Positions 45,950 through 58,757 of a stretch of 64,000 bases of DNA are shown piece after piece. Both the position numbers and the translations under genes were made by a program. The notes beneath the pieces were generated by a model, which was not told the origin of the DNA, searched no databases, and worked only from the letters and a program-made list of their open reading frames with translations. Source of the DNA: Thinopyrum elongatum. Taxonomy: Eukaryota > Streptophyta > Magnoliopsida > Poales > Poaceae. Position 1 is the stretch's first letter, and every line of letters starts with the position of its first letter. Location of the stretch: assembly GCA_011799875.1 (NCBI GenBank), contig CM022298.1, positions 491,391,180-491,455,179 on the forward strand. Direction: 5' to 3'.

Positions 45950-46681
45950 TTGGAGGGTGGTGATCTCAATGAAAAAATTGATAAAAGTGGGATTGGAGAG
46001 GTCAAAACTTTAAGTAGTGATGAGCCGACTCTTTTGGATTTTAAGGACTTTAATTATGATAATTGTTCTTTGATTGAGTTTATTTCCTTGTTACAATCTA
46101 TGCTTAATTTACCTCATGCTTATAATCAAAACAAGGCTTTTACTAAACATATTGTTGATGCTATGATGAAATATTTTGAAGAAAAACTTGAGTTCGAAGT
46201 TTCAATCCCAAGAAAGCTTTGTGATGAATGGGAACCTACTATTAAGATTAATATTAAATATTATGAGTGCTATGCTTTATGTGATTTGGGTGCTAGCGTT
46301 TCAACTATTCCAAAAACTTTATGTGATGTGCTAGATTTCCATAAACTTGATGATTGTTCTTTGAATTTGCACTTAGCGAATTCCTCTATTAAGAAACCTA
46401 TGGGAAGGATTAATGATGTTATTATTGTTCCAAATAGGAATTATGTGCCCATAGATTTTATTGTGCTTGATATAGATTGCAATCGTACATTCCCTATTAT
46501 TCTTGGTAGGCCTTTCCTTAGAACGATCGGTGCAATTATTGATATGAAAGAAGGAAAGATTAGATTCCAATTTACATTAAGAAAGGGCATGGAACACTTT
46601 CCAAGAAATAAAATTAAGTTGCCATATGAATCTATTATGAGGGCTACTTACGGATTAAATATCAAAGATGACAATACCTAG
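45950..46681 (+). CDS. Retroviral-type aspartic protease domain, Athila-like
   Basis: A 243-codon frame, one frame from gag. N-terminal acidic linker, then LEFEVSIPRKLCDEWEPTI, the active-site strand CDLGASVSTIP (Asp-Leu-Gly where most have Asp-Ser/Thr-Gly; the clade often shows DLGAS), the NRNYVPIDFIVLDID strand and the conserved ILGRPFLRT. It ends at TAG 46680 region without continuing into RT. In intact elements this domain cleaves gag-pol. Here it is the last coding module, and it is uninterrupted. Confidence 0.75.
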   Translation: MEGGDLNEKIDKSGIGEVKTLSSDEPTLLDFKDFNYDNCSLIEFISLLQSMLNLPHAYNQNKAFTKHIVDAMMKYFEEKLEFEVSIPRKLCDEWEPTIKINIKYYECYALCDLGASVSTIPKTLCDVLDFHKLDDCSLNLHLANSSIKKPMGRINDVIIVPNRNYVPIDFIVLDIDCNRTFPIILGRPFLRTIGAIIDMKEGKIRFQFTLRKGMEHFPRNKIKLPYESIMRATYGLNIKDDNT

Positions 46682-48805
46682 ATCTATGCATTATGCCTAG
46701 CTAAGGGCGTTAAACAATAGCGCTTGTTGGGAGGCAACCCAATTTTATTTTTATTTGTTTTGTTTTTGTTTCTGTTTTCCAATAAATATGCAATATTACT
46801 TCTATAATGATTGTCTTTTAGTGTTTTAATTAGTGTTTGTGCCAAGTAAGGCCTTTGGGATAATCTATGGTGATAGTTGATTTGATTTTGCTGAAAAACA
46901 GAAACTTTTGTGCCCAGCTCTGGAATTTTGAAAATTACCAGAAGCGTGATAAAATTCTGAATTTTTAATAAAGATTGATATACAAATTTCCCAGGTCGCC
47001 CTAATTGTTCAGAATTTTTGGAGTTACTGAAGTATGGATAGTTTCCATATTACTACGGACTGTTCTGTTTTTGATAGATTCTGTTTTCTATGCATTGTTC
47101 TCTTATTTTGATGAATCTATGGGTAGTATTGGGGGGTATGAACCATGGTGAAGTTTGACTACAGTAGATATAATGCTAATATGAATTTAGAATTAGTTCA
47201 CAATAGTACCTAAGTGGTGACTTGCTTTTATTATACTAACGGAGCTCACGAGTTTTTTTTTGTTGAGTTTTGTGTTGTGAAGTTTTCAAGTTTTGAGTGA
47301 AGTTTTGATGGACTAAGGAATAAGGAGTGGCAAGAGCCTAATCTTGGGGATGCCCAAGGCACCCCAAGGTAATATTCAAGGACAACCAACCATCTAAGCT
47401 TGGGGATGCCCCGGATGGCATCCCCTCTTTGTCTACAATCCATCGGTAAAATTATTTGAGGCTATATTTTTATTCACTACATGATATGTGTTTTGCTTGG
47501 AGCGCCTTGTGATATATGAGTCTTTACTTTGTTTATTTTTAGTTTTCCACAATCATCCTTGTTGTACACACCTTTTGAGAGGGGCACACATTAATCGTCA
47601 ATTTATTAGAATACTCTATGTGCTTCACTTATATCTTTTGAGCTAGGCAGTTGCTCTAGTCCTTCAATTATACCTTTTTAGAGCACGGCGGTGGTTTTAT
47701 TTTTAAGAAATTGATGAAATCTCATGCTTCACTTATATTATTTAGATAGTCTTATAAATATTGGAAATTTGCTTAGGTTATGAATTTGGTCCTAATATGA
47801 TGGGTATTCAAGAGGGATATAATAAAAACTTTCATGAAGATCATTGAATATATGAGAAGTTTGATTCCTTGCATTTGTTTTGAGATATAAAGATGGTGAT
47901 ATTAGAGTCATGCTAGTTAGTAATTGTGGTTTAGTAAGAATACTTGTGTTGAGGTTTGTGAACCCCGAAGCATGCACGTATGGTCTCTCGTTATGCGATG
48001 AAATTGGAGCATGATTTATTATTGATTGTCTTCTTTATGAGTGGCGGTCGGGGATGAGCGATTGTATCTTCCTACCAATCTATCCCCCTAGGAGCATGCA
48101 TATTAGTACTTTGTTTCGAGGGCTAATAAACCTTTGCAATAAGTATGTGAGTTCTTTATGACTAATGTTGAGTCCATGGATTATACGCACTCTCACCCTT
48201 CCATCATTGCTAGCCACTCTAGTACCACGCAACTTTCGCCGGTGCAATAAACCACCTTATACCTTTCCTCAAAACAGCCACCACACCTACCTATTATGGC
48301 ATTTCCATAGCCATTCCAAGATATATTGCCATGCAACTTCCACCGTTCCGTTTTATTATGACACATACCATCTTTGTCATATTGCTTTGCATGATCATAT
48401 AGTTGACATAGTATTTGTGGCTTGGCCACAGTTCATATTTTTCATACATGTCATGCTAGATCATTGCACATCCCGGTACCCCGCTGGAGGCATTCATATA
48501 GAGTCATATTTTTGTTCTAGTATCAAGTTGTAATTCTTGAGTTGTGAGTAAATAAAAGTGTGATGATCATCATATTCATTATTAGAGCATTGCCCCACGT
48601 GAGGAAAGGATGATGTAGACTATGATTCCCCCACAAGTCGGGATGAGGCTCCGGACGAAAAAAAAGAAAAAAAGAGGCCAAAGAGCCCAAAAGAAAAAAA
48701 GGAAAAAGAAAAATAATGAGAGAAAAAGAGAGAAGGGACAATGTTACTATCCTTTTTCCACACTTGTGCTTCAAAGTAGCACCATGCTCTTCATAATAGA
48801 GTCTC
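46682..48805 (+). other. Non-coding 3' part of truncated Athila-like element
   Basis: It contains GGGCGTTAAACAATAGCGC just after the protease stop, the TTGGGGATGCCC phrases (47344, 47402) and a purine-rich A/G stretch at 48650-48740. No gene in it. Confidence 0.65.
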
Positions 48806-50370
48806 TGTAACATCCTGGATTTTGCCCTTTTCTTTTTTCCTTTGATTTTCTTGGATTTCTTGTTTTGATTTGCTTTTCTGTGGCTATGTGGTTCTGAAAC
48901 TTGGGAAGATCATGTCTTCCTAGGTTTTATAGTGGCTTGTCATCCTCATCATCATCCCAAGATCATGCCATTTTCATCCTTGACCTAGTCCAATATTCTT
49001 TTTCTAGGGAATATTCCGTTTCTGTTAAAGGGATAACCCTTGAAAACCCTAGGTTGTGAAGCAACCTATATTTCTATCATCCTAAAAATCCCCAAATAAT
49101 TCTCATAAATTGTTTGGGTCCTATCTTTCTCAAATAGGGCAATATATTTCACTGCCATGTTCAAAAATAATCCTCCAATAATTATTTTCCTATTCAGCCC
49201 TAAATGGCACTTTGCAAAGCAAGTGCTATTTATCTTTGCTTGATTGACTCCAAACTTTTTGGACACCTTTTCCTATCCATATCATTGCCCTGTGACAAAT
49301 TTCAACTTCATTTTCGTAGTAATTATTTATCAGTGATTTTCCAAAGTTTCTGTCCAGAAAGAAACTTTGTGAATGAGGTATATTCTAGGCATGTCCAAAT
49401 GAGTTGAAACTTTGCCACATCCTTCATATGATCAAATCATGCCTCTCCACCAAATTTGAGCTCATGTAACCTTTCCACGTGAGCCCAGCTTCCAATCTTG
49501 GTTTCTGGTCAGATTTTCAGTTTGTGAAGCAACCATATTTTATATTGCTTCATTTAAGCTGAAAATTTACCAGGACATTCTCCTATTCATATCAACTCCC
49601 TCCACCAAGTTTTGGCCCATTTAATATAACCAATTTCCCTATGCAATTTTTCCAAGATTCTGTCCAAAATGAAGCTTTGTGAAGCAAGTGCCACTTTGGT
49701 ATTTCCAAATGGCATGAAACTTTTACAGCAGCTTCATATGATCAAATAACCCCCCCTCCTCCAAATGTCAGCTCCTGACAATCATGTATGAGAGTGCATC
49801 ATCCAAATCTCTATTCTGGACCATTTTGTTAGTTGTGAAGCAACTATAACAAATATTGGTTCAAATCCTCTCTAGCTTCTCAGGATCATAGTCCTTCCTA
49901 GCCTAAACACCCCAGACATCATGTTTGGCCCTTAGCATCTCCCTGTGGATCACAGTGATCTGATTAAGTTTGCAACAGCAAACTTCAGAGGGTCATTACC
50001 ACCTAACCACAATGCCCCTAATCGAGTCTCTACCCCAGTTGTAACCTACCCTGGAGGGACTACACGCCAGACATGGTCGGCCCGGCCAGAACGAGCCATT
50101 TGCACCAGTGCGTGCGGTGATCACGCTTGCGTCATGGCAAACTCGCGCTCTGCTCGTTCCGACCGCTGTTCCCATCGTCTCCCTCGTCGTCGCGACTCCC
50201 CGCCATGTCTAGTAGCTCCCCCGTGAGCCTCTTCATCGACCAGTGCCTCTGCCCCCTCCTAGTTCGCCATTAATGCGCCGCTAGCTCCATGCCCGTGCCT
50301 CGTCCAGCCTCTGTCCACCATGAGTGCACTGCTCAAGCTCGCCCGTGAGCTCTAGAACACTCCTCCTCGG

Positions 50371-50380
50371 CTATATATAG
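50371..50380 (+). promoter_or_regulatory. TATA box in large LTR
   Basis: CTATATATAG after CTCCTCGG, about 1.57 kb into the LTR. Confidence 0.6.
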
Positions 50381-50596
50381 CGTGCCCGAGTCCTCCCGCA
50401 GCTCCCAAGCCTCTCCTAGTTCCCCCTCGACCACCGGAGTCCTCGACCCCCTCCTCTTTTGGCTGGAGTACGCCTCGACCATCGCCGGTCTTCTCTGCTC
50501 CGGCCACCTCAGGCCTCCTCTCCTCCTCCCGACCCCTCCACGAGCCTCCCACATAACCGCGAGCCGCCCCACCCCGCTCCCTCGCCGGGGACGGCC

Positions 50597-50601
50597 CGCA
50601 T
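50597..50601. repeat. Target-site duplication CGCAT, left
   Basis: Identical to 62677-62681. Confidence 0.93.
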
Positions 50602-53600
50602 TGTGACGCCCCCGATTCAATCGTACACTAATCATACACGCAAACGTGTACGGTCAAGATCAGGGACTCACGGGAAGATATCACAACACAACTCTAAAAA
50701 TAAATAAGTCATACAAGCATCATAATGCAAGCCAGGGGCCTCGAGGGCTCGAATACAAGTGCTCGATCATAGACGAGTCAGCGGAAGAAACAATATCTGA
50801 GTACAGACATAATTTAAACAAGGTGCCATAAGATGGCTAGCACAAACTGGGATACAGATCGAAGAGGCGCAGGCCTCCTGCCTGGGATCCTCCTAACTAC
50901 TCCGAGCTGTCGTCAGCGGCCTGCACGTAGTAGTAGGCACCCTCGGTGTAGTAGGGGTCGTCGAAGGTGGCGTCTGGCTCCTGGGCTCCAGCATCTGGTT
51001 GCGACAACCAGGTAGAAGGGAAAGGGGGAAAAGAGGGAGAAAGCAACCGTGAGTACTCATCCAAAGTACTCGCAAGCAAGGAGCTACACTACAATGCATG
51101 GGTATATGTGTAAAGGGCCATATCAGTGGACTGAACTGCAGAAAGCCAGAATAAGAGGGGGATATCTAATCCTGTCGAAGACTACGCTTCTTGCAGCCTC
51201 CAACTTGCAGCATGTAGAAGAGAGTAGATGGTAAGTTCACCAAGTAACATCGCATAGCATAAATCCTACCCGACGATCCTCTCCTTGTCGCCCTGTGAGA
51301 GAGCGATCACCGGGTTGTATCTGGCACTTGAAAGGGTGTGTTTTATTAAGTATCCGGTTCTAGTTGTCATAAGGTCGAGGTACAACTCCGGGTCATCCTT
51401 TTACCGAGGGACACGGCTATTCGAATAGATAAACTTCCCTGCAGGGGTGCACCACATTACCCAACACGCTCTATCCCTCTGGCCGGGCACACTTTCCTGG
51501 GTCATGTCCGGCCTCGGAAGATCAACACGTCGCAGCCCTACCTAGGCCTAACAGAGAGGTCAGCACGCCAGTCTAAATCCTATGCGCGCAGGGGTCTGGG
51601 CCCATCGCCCATTGCACACCTGCACGTTGCGTGGGCGGCCGGGGAGCAGACCTAGCAACCTCCATTACAAAGGAAGTCGCATTACGCGGTCCAACCCGGC
51701 GCGCGCCGCTCAGTCGCTGACGTCTAGGAGGCTTCGGCTGATACCACGACGTCGAGTACCCATAACTGTTCCCGCGTGGTGGTTAGCGCGTATAGGCTCG
51801 TAGCCAGACTCAGATCAAATGCCCAATCTCGTTAAGCGTGTTATTTTGAAGTAACCGCGGACGCCGACCAGGGCCAGGCCCACCTGTCTCCTAGGTGGTC
51901 ACAACCTGCCCTGTCGCTCCGCCACAAAGTAACACTCGGGGGCCGTCGGGAACCTAGGCCCACCTCTGCCTGGATGGAACCACCTGCCCCTTCAGCCCCC
52001 ATCTCCGAACAGTAACATAAGTATGTAATGGTATATAGTATATGTACCCGTGATCACCTCCCGAAGTGATCACGGCCTAGTAGTATAGCATGGCAGACGG
52101 ACAAGAGTGTAGGGCCACTGATGTAATTCTAGCAACCTATACTAAGCATTTAGGATTGCAGGTAAGGTATCAACAGTAGTAGCAAAGACAGGCTATGCAG
52201 CAGAATAGGATTAACCGAAAGCAGTAACATGCTACACTACTCTAATGCAAGCAGTAGAGAGAAGGAATAGGCGATATCGGGTGATCAAAGGGGGGGCTTG
52301 CCTGGAAGCCCGGCAGAGAAGGACGGGTCGTCAACACCGTAGACGATCGGGGCAGCAGCAGTGGCGTTAGTCTCGAAGTCTAATGGATAGAAGAGGGGGG
52401 AAGGAACAGTAAATACAGAGCAAACAAAGTATCACAAAATACAACAAGGCAATACATGGTGCCAGGGGTGATCTAACGCAGGGATAGGTGATACCGGCGA
52501 AGAGGGAACCCATCCGGGAAAGTATTCCCGGTGTCCGGCATTTTCGGGCAGAGGGACCGGAGGGGGACGAAACAATGAATACACGGTAATGATGCAACAG
52601 GGATGCATGACATGTCTGAACGCAGTGCTAGGGTGGTATACTGCCTATCTGAGTGCATTAGTTATTTTAGGAATTTATCTGGATTTATTTTATTAAAGTC
52701 AGGCACTATTCATTTATCGAAATCGGTCTAAAAGTTCAATGTTCTTATAGTTAGAGGCATCTGACGGGAATACGAAGGGCGTATTCGGGTTCGTATCGAA
52801 ATTCTGAGCAAGTTTCATGTATAAAGCATTTTCATCGGAGTTACGGATTATTTAATATGATTTTCTAAAGTTTTTATTAATTTCTGGAATTTAATTAATT
52901 ATTTAAATTAACATTATCCGAAACAGTGTTATGCTGACGTCAGCATGACATCAGCAGGGGTCCTGACACGTGGGTCCCACATGTCATAGACTGGTTAGGT
53001 TAATTAGGGTTAACTAATTAATTAACATTTAATTACACTAATTAATTAAATTAGATTAATCTAAACAGGGTTTAATTAGTTTAACTAAATGATTAGGTTA
53101 ATTAAACCAAATTAATTAGGTTAATTAATTCACTTAATTAATTAATTTTTATTTATTTATTTATTTTAAACGTTCCAGGGCGGGCCCCACGTGCCATAGG
53201 CACAGGGGCCTTAGCGGGTTAGCGGGCAGGAGGGCGCCGGGCGCCTGGGCGGGCGCGGGCGCCGGGCGCTGGACCCGTGCGCGGGGCAGGTCCAAGCGGC
53301 AGCTGCGGCGGCCGGCGACGGCGCGCAGCGAGTAGCGGCGGCAGTCGCGGGCGGTGGTAGTGGCTGCGGGAGCCCAGCGGCAGCAGTGGCCGCAGCCAGC
53401 GGCGGAGCCTGCAGCGAGTGGGCACGGGAGTGGGCGGCGAGGGAGCAGAGCTCCGGTGCGGCCGTGGAGGGCGGAGGCGGCCAGCGGGCGAGCGGCAAGG
53501 CGAGAAGGGCAGGCGAGCGGGAGCGAGGCCAGGGGAGGCATGGCGCGGGTGCAGCAGCGGGTTGCAGCGGGAGGCGGGCGCGCGCGGGGACGAGTGGCGG

Positions 53601-54539
53601 CCGCGGGCGAGCACGTGCACGAGCACGGCGACGGGTACAGGGTGAGTGGGGGGAGGTCGGGCGCGCGGACGCGCGCGTTGGGTGGGGACAGCCGGCGAGC
53701 GGGGTCACGGCGGACGGCGCGGCAACGGCGAGGTCAGCGCAGGCGGCGACGACGGAGGAAGGGGAGACGGGGGGGGGGTCCCACGTGCGTCGCTGGGAAG
53801 GGGGGGCGGCGAGGCACGGGGAGGTCCGACGAGAGGGGGTCGGGGACGGCCTCGAGCGAGGCGGCGACGTCGACGAGGTCGGGGCGGCGGCATCGGGGTC
53901 GTTGCCCTCCCCGATCCAGATCGGGGGAGGGAGCAGAGGCGAGGGAGAGTGGGGCGAGAGTGTGGGGGTAGCAGGTTAGGGTTTGCGGGGGCGTGGGGGG
54001 ATAAGGGGGGATGGGGTGGGCCGGCCTGGCTAGCCCAGTGGTTAGCTGGGCCGAGGCCCAGCAAGGGGGGTCTCTCTGTTTTTATTTTTTTGTTTGTTTT
54101 AGTTTTTCTTTCATTTATTTTATTTCTTTTCTGCTTTCTCTTAGTTTCTTTTTATTATAGATTCACCTAATATTTAAAATGATCCCTAAATTAGTAATAC
54201 CATTTAACTCACCGCCCCAAAAAGTTTACCCCAGAATAAAATAGTTAAAGATTTTATAAAACACAAAAGGCATTTAATTATTTGTTTTTGCTACTGTTTT
54301 ATTCATCTTATAGTATTTAAATATTTTATAAAGGTGTGGTTTCTCCACCATAATTACCTATGCAATATTTGGTTCACTCCGAACATTTCAGTTTTAATAT
54401 TTGAAAACTTTTATTGTTTGCTTGATTTTGAATTTGAATTCGAATCGGTTTCGAACTAACGCGAGATTAGCAACAGTAATCGAAGTGACGTGGCATCATT
54501 AGCAGAGGGTTACTGTAGCTTGATTACCCGGGCGTCACA
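50602..54539 (-). repeat. 3' LTR of LARD-like element
   Basis: It contains an extremely AT-rich block of TTAATTAA words (52980-53165), a GC-rich island (53200-54010) and an AT-rich end. Several overlapping long frames on both strands of the GC island are composition artefacts. Confidence 0.95.
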
Positions 54540-54552
54540 ATTCTCCTCCACT
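54540..54552 (-). other. Polypurine tract of LARD-like element
   Basis: The minus strand reads AGTGGAGGAGAAT directly before the 3' LTR. Confidence 0.82.
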
Positions 54553-57500
54553 ACAAGAAATCTCGTCCCGAGATTTAAGCGGGGAAGTAAGGGGGAAAGT
54601 TCTGGTTACGAAATTTCTAACGGATCCCTTTGTTCTGGGTTGCCCTTCTCGAATAAGTCGATCTATTACATTGGTCTCTTCATTCCTATGCATCAATGCA
54701 TCATGATGAAGTTGTCGTCCGTCCTCTAGGATCTTCACCGCACTTACGAATAGGTAATGGGCAGCTCGGCAACGACAGAATGCTATAAGGCTAATAATCT
54801 GGGGGTTAACCCATGAATGAGCATATGAGTACCTCTCGAGTTGGAACTCAGGAAATACATCGAGAGAAATAAAAGTAGGCATAAGAATCTTCACGCGGGT
54901 ATGTAAACGTTCGATGCCTGAAATAGAGAATGAGAGGGGCTCAGAGCAACGAGATTAAGTATTGTGGCTGAAACCAGAATATATCCTCTCTAGGAAGGTC
55001 GCTCGTGATCTACATACGAAGCCAAGCGTGAGGAATAACTTTGGCAACAGGGGCATACAAGAGAGTCAGGTTTCGATCCTGTGGAATTGTGGGTTATGGG
55101 CCCACCTTGTGGGTTAAAAGTAGGAAGGGCGGTGACGTCTTGCACGATCATGTAAGCAAGGTGTGTTAGAGGATAGCCTATCAGTTATGTCGGCAACAAC
55201 TTCGGTACCAAGGGCGAGGGATGAAGAGAACCATTTTCCTGCTCGTTGAACGAGGCGGACCAATAGGCCAAGTTCTCGTCCATCGGTGGCTACCGAAATG
55301 TCATCAACAATAGGAACAGGGTCTTACTGGCAGAGTTGTACACCGAGGTGTTTGCATAAGCAGGAAAATATTACTGCTTAGATCATATAGATCACAAGAA
55401 AGGTTAAACAAAACAATGGAAAGGAAAATATGTTTATCAGATTAAACAAAACAATGGAAAGGAAAATGTGTTTAAACACATATTTCAGGGGTATATCCTT
55501 CCCAAGGACAAGCAGAGCATGATATTCATGACAGGATATAAAGTAGAAAACTCTTTAGGTAAGGGGAGAAAAATTTCATGACATTACCCATACAACGGTG
55601 TTTGGATAATTGATAAGGAAAATTTAGTATTGTGCTTCAAATGCTTTTATTGAAAATCGGAGTACCACATACATGCTTCAAGATAGCATTGACATGGTCT
55701 TCAAGCAAAGGTCAGACTTTGGATACAGGAAGGATCCATCAGGAACAATTTGTAGAATAAGTCTTACGATTTCCTCATGGAAGAATGGATAACCTTGCTA
55801 AAAAGGAAAACTATAACAATAGGGCCTCCAGACAGGTGTGCTATGCATGACATCACCTTACTGGGTTATATAAAGAACAATGTTATGACCCTTGGAAATA
55901 TGTTCCAGCCATCATATCTGACCGAGGTTCAGATCTGATTAGTGTCGGGATACCTCAGACTCAAGATGTCCGAGAAGAAAAGGTGCAACACAAATTGTTG
56001 AGATGACATTGTAAGATTCTTGGGAAATGAACTATAGGAGCGGGTTCCCGAAACAATAGTTCATCATTAAACCAAGGAGAGGATGAGGAGGTGACTGATG
56101 GACTCAGCGACAATTCATCGAGAATTCCACACGGATGGATTTCCACAATTATGTGAACAAGGAGATGACATATGACAATTCAAATGGTATAATGTTGTAT
56201 GCCCGAGGAAAACCTACACCATTAATCATTAGTTGAAAGGTGTGATCGAAATACGACCTTAGGCAGCAAGATCAATATTAGAGTGACGATTCAATAATCA
56301 ACAGTCTAAGAACGAACTGTCGATCATTAACATTCAAAGCAATAGGGTTGCTAGAAGTACAGAATCCAAGCAGCACCGCTTGTTAGATGGTATCCCGGTT
56401 AGAATCAACACGGGGACCAAGAAAGAATGGTGACGGTGAGAACTATCACTATGCCAAAAAATTTCAAAGAGGTGAAGCAATCCTCACAACATACTCGGCA
56501 TAAAGGACACTAATACTTCAAGGTAGAATATAATGCAAACAGGATAGCAAGTTGCATCCATAACACGGACAAGCTCGGGATGAAAAGAAGTTCAGGGTGT
56601 TTGTCGATGATAACAAAAAGCATCGAGGGCAAGGAGGGTATTTCTCAACATGAACACAGTTGACATCTCGAAAGAAGTCAAAGTGTTGAAGTGATTCGAC
56701 ACATTTGCTGGGAGGTTTCAAGAGGATGCAATCAAACAGCGACGGCGTCAAGCAGGGAATGACGACGTGAAAGTCATAGGAACAACAAGTAAGCTGCAAG
56801 CTCAGAATCAAAGTTGCCTTTCAGAACAAGAAACATGATGTTGAAAGCTCGACGTAAGTCGTGCTCGCACTCTGAAGAATTTGTGCACCGAAGAAGGTCG
56901 AGGTAGCACAATCAAAGATAGCAAGATAAGGGTGTAGCCGATGGTCTAGGACGACATGACTGAGTTTAAATTTCCCAGTAACAATTACTAGGGGTATTTG
57001 AATTTTAGAGGGGATTTGATTTACTAAACGGTGTCCTCGGTTGACGGCAACCTAGAACCCGTAGAGTGAGTACGACCAGGAAAGTTATTACTTCAACAAG
57101 TTAGTAAGATGCCGTGCAAAGGCATGATATCCTCGAGATACCACGGGGTAAACTCAAAGGTAGAACATGATAGAAGTTGAACTAGGTCATTGACCTATGA
57201 CAGTAGATACTTTAACCTTGTCAAAATTTTGACGAGGCACTGGAATGAATTTCTTTCAGATATATTGGAGAAAGGACAGTATGGTCGAACCATAACTGCA
57301 AGGTTCAATTTAAGGATACCAAAAGAATTATACAGATGGAAATCACTTAGCAAGAAGCTTCTGAGATGGTCTACATCATTTCCATGGGCATGAACACAAA
57401 GCTCAAGGTCGACTCCCACTTCTTCAATGCATATCATCTCATTCACCTCCCGCTTAGACAAAGCTGTAGTGCTGGAAATTTATCTGGCAAAACACCAGAA

Positions 57501-58742
57501 GAGTATGACTCGTGAACACTTTCGGGTTCACACGAATTAGTGAAACAATAGGTTCAACCCATCGGGGTATCTTAGGAACATATACTACAAACTTCAAGAG
57601 TAATTACCACATGCTCGAAGGTAGAGCATGGTTGGCAAAACAGAGGATACAATTTACCAAGGGCATCATGTATCAGGGGAAGAACTCACAAGGTGATTGA
57701 ATATGAAAGACACTGTCGGATAACAATCCAACAATGGATCGGGCGATCCACAACGGAGCTGATGTGAGTAATGGTACTCAATCAGAGGAAGAAGAAGTAT
57801 GCAGAGGCATCAGATTATAGAAACAACTAACTAACTCAAAGTTCAATGCAAGGGAATTTATGATTTCCAAATCAAGAGATCAGGAGCAAGGGCTCTGATT
57901 AAGGATGGGTAAGTTGAGTAGGCTTAGGGGCACAATCGATGACAATTTGATTGGTCGAGAACCAGCTCATGTTCAAAAGGACGTCTGAGCCGGAAGATAA
58001 TTAGAAAGGATCAACTGATGAATGCGTGCATTCGCACTCATGTTGAATCAATAAGATGAAAATGACGGTGTCAAAGGATACTAATGAATATTGCCAGTCG
58101 TATGGAAAGCATCCATAATGCAAGCAGACAAGTATTTGCAGAGCAATAAGCTGTTAAGGATTTTTGAAAGATCAAATAGTATTTGTATGCATCTTGTGAA
58201 TCAGATGAACAAAGGGGGAGGAACGGATACTCGGTAAGTGCGAGGAATTATCCGTAGGGGGTATTCATGAGGCAAGAACTGCAAGGCAGTAAGCTCAAAG
58301 GATTGTCGGAACAACGAAAAGTTGTTCGGGGCATCTTGTAATAACAAGATCAACTGGATTGAATGTATGAATGGCAAGTGTATGTAATTATACATAAGGA
58401 TATATCGGTGGTAAGGAATTTCAAAAGCGATGAGCACAAAGGTCTCGGGAAAACATCGAAGGGTATCTTCGGAATCTTCTGGTGAAGTAGGCGATCATCT
58501 CCAGTGAGGGGCTCTCCGGGAGAAAATATTTACGAGAACCTAGAGTTACATTTAGAAAAATCATTTAACCCGAATAGAAGAGAGAACAGAGTCCCAGAGT
58601 ATAGACGAGGAATAAAAGATCCTAATACCACCCAATGGCGACGTGGGCCCGTAAGACACACAGCCAAGTTAGTAAAATAGTTTTCGGTTTCTAGACTCAA
58701 CTTCGGCCAAGGAGTTGGAAAGGGGGATCCTACAGGCAGTCG
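54553..58742 (-). other. Non-coding interior of LARD-like element
   Basis: Balanced base composition, with stops in all six frames. The longest frames are about 60-120 codons with no RT (YxDD), integrase or zinc-knuckle motifs. There is one internal repetition: AGATTAAACAAAACAATGGA-type words at 55400-55430 and 55438-55468. I see no host gene. Confidence 0.75.
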
Positions 58743-58754
58743 GCTCTGATACCA
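58743..58754 (-). other. Primer-binding site of LARD-like element
   Basis: The minus strand reads TGGTATCAGAGC, three bases from the 5' LTR; matches initiator methionine tRNA. Confidence 0.88.
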
Positions 58755-58757
58755 ACT

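Larger units (their letters stand above)
44405..48805 (+). mobile_element. Truncated Athila-like gypsy element with gag and protease only
   Basis: It starts without an LTR at GTACCTATCATAAACTCTC next to the CACTA end. Then come gag, protease and about 2.1 kb of non-coding sequence containing CTAAGCTTGGGGATGCCC (47394-47411), related to the polypurine region of the element at 1-7428. It is cut at 48805 by the LTR beginning TGTAACATCC. RT, RNase H and integrase are missing between the protease stop (46681) and the downstream region, so it is either a non-autonomous lineage or an internal deletion. GTCTC at 48801-48805 is the expected target duplication of the later insertion. Confidence 0.8.
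48806..50601 (+). repeat. Large LTR (TGTAACATCC type), left part
   Basis: It begins TGTAACATCCTGGATTTTGC right after GTCTC. It is AT-rich with repeated TTTGTGAAGCAA/GAAACTTTG phrases, and becomes GC-rich toward 50350. It stops at the target duplication CGCAT of the nested element and resumes at 62682. Orientation is inferred from the TG start and the TATA box. Confidence 0.75.

Noticed and set aside
53161..54170. Several overlapping 100-200-codon open frames on both strands (and again at 61323-62115)
   Set aside because: They lie in a GC-rich island of LTRs, overlap in many frames, are Ala/Arg/Gly/Pro-rich and are not conserved between the two LTR copies by frame; a composition effect.
54548..54560. 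CACTACAAGAAA, looking like a CACTA transposon terminus
   Set aside because: It is the complement of the polypurine tract region beside the LTR; there is no matching opposite terminus.
57190..57461. Possible RT remnant in LARD-like interior
   Set aside because: Frames on both strands are short and lack any RT or integrase motif; orientation also conflicts for the plus-strand frame.
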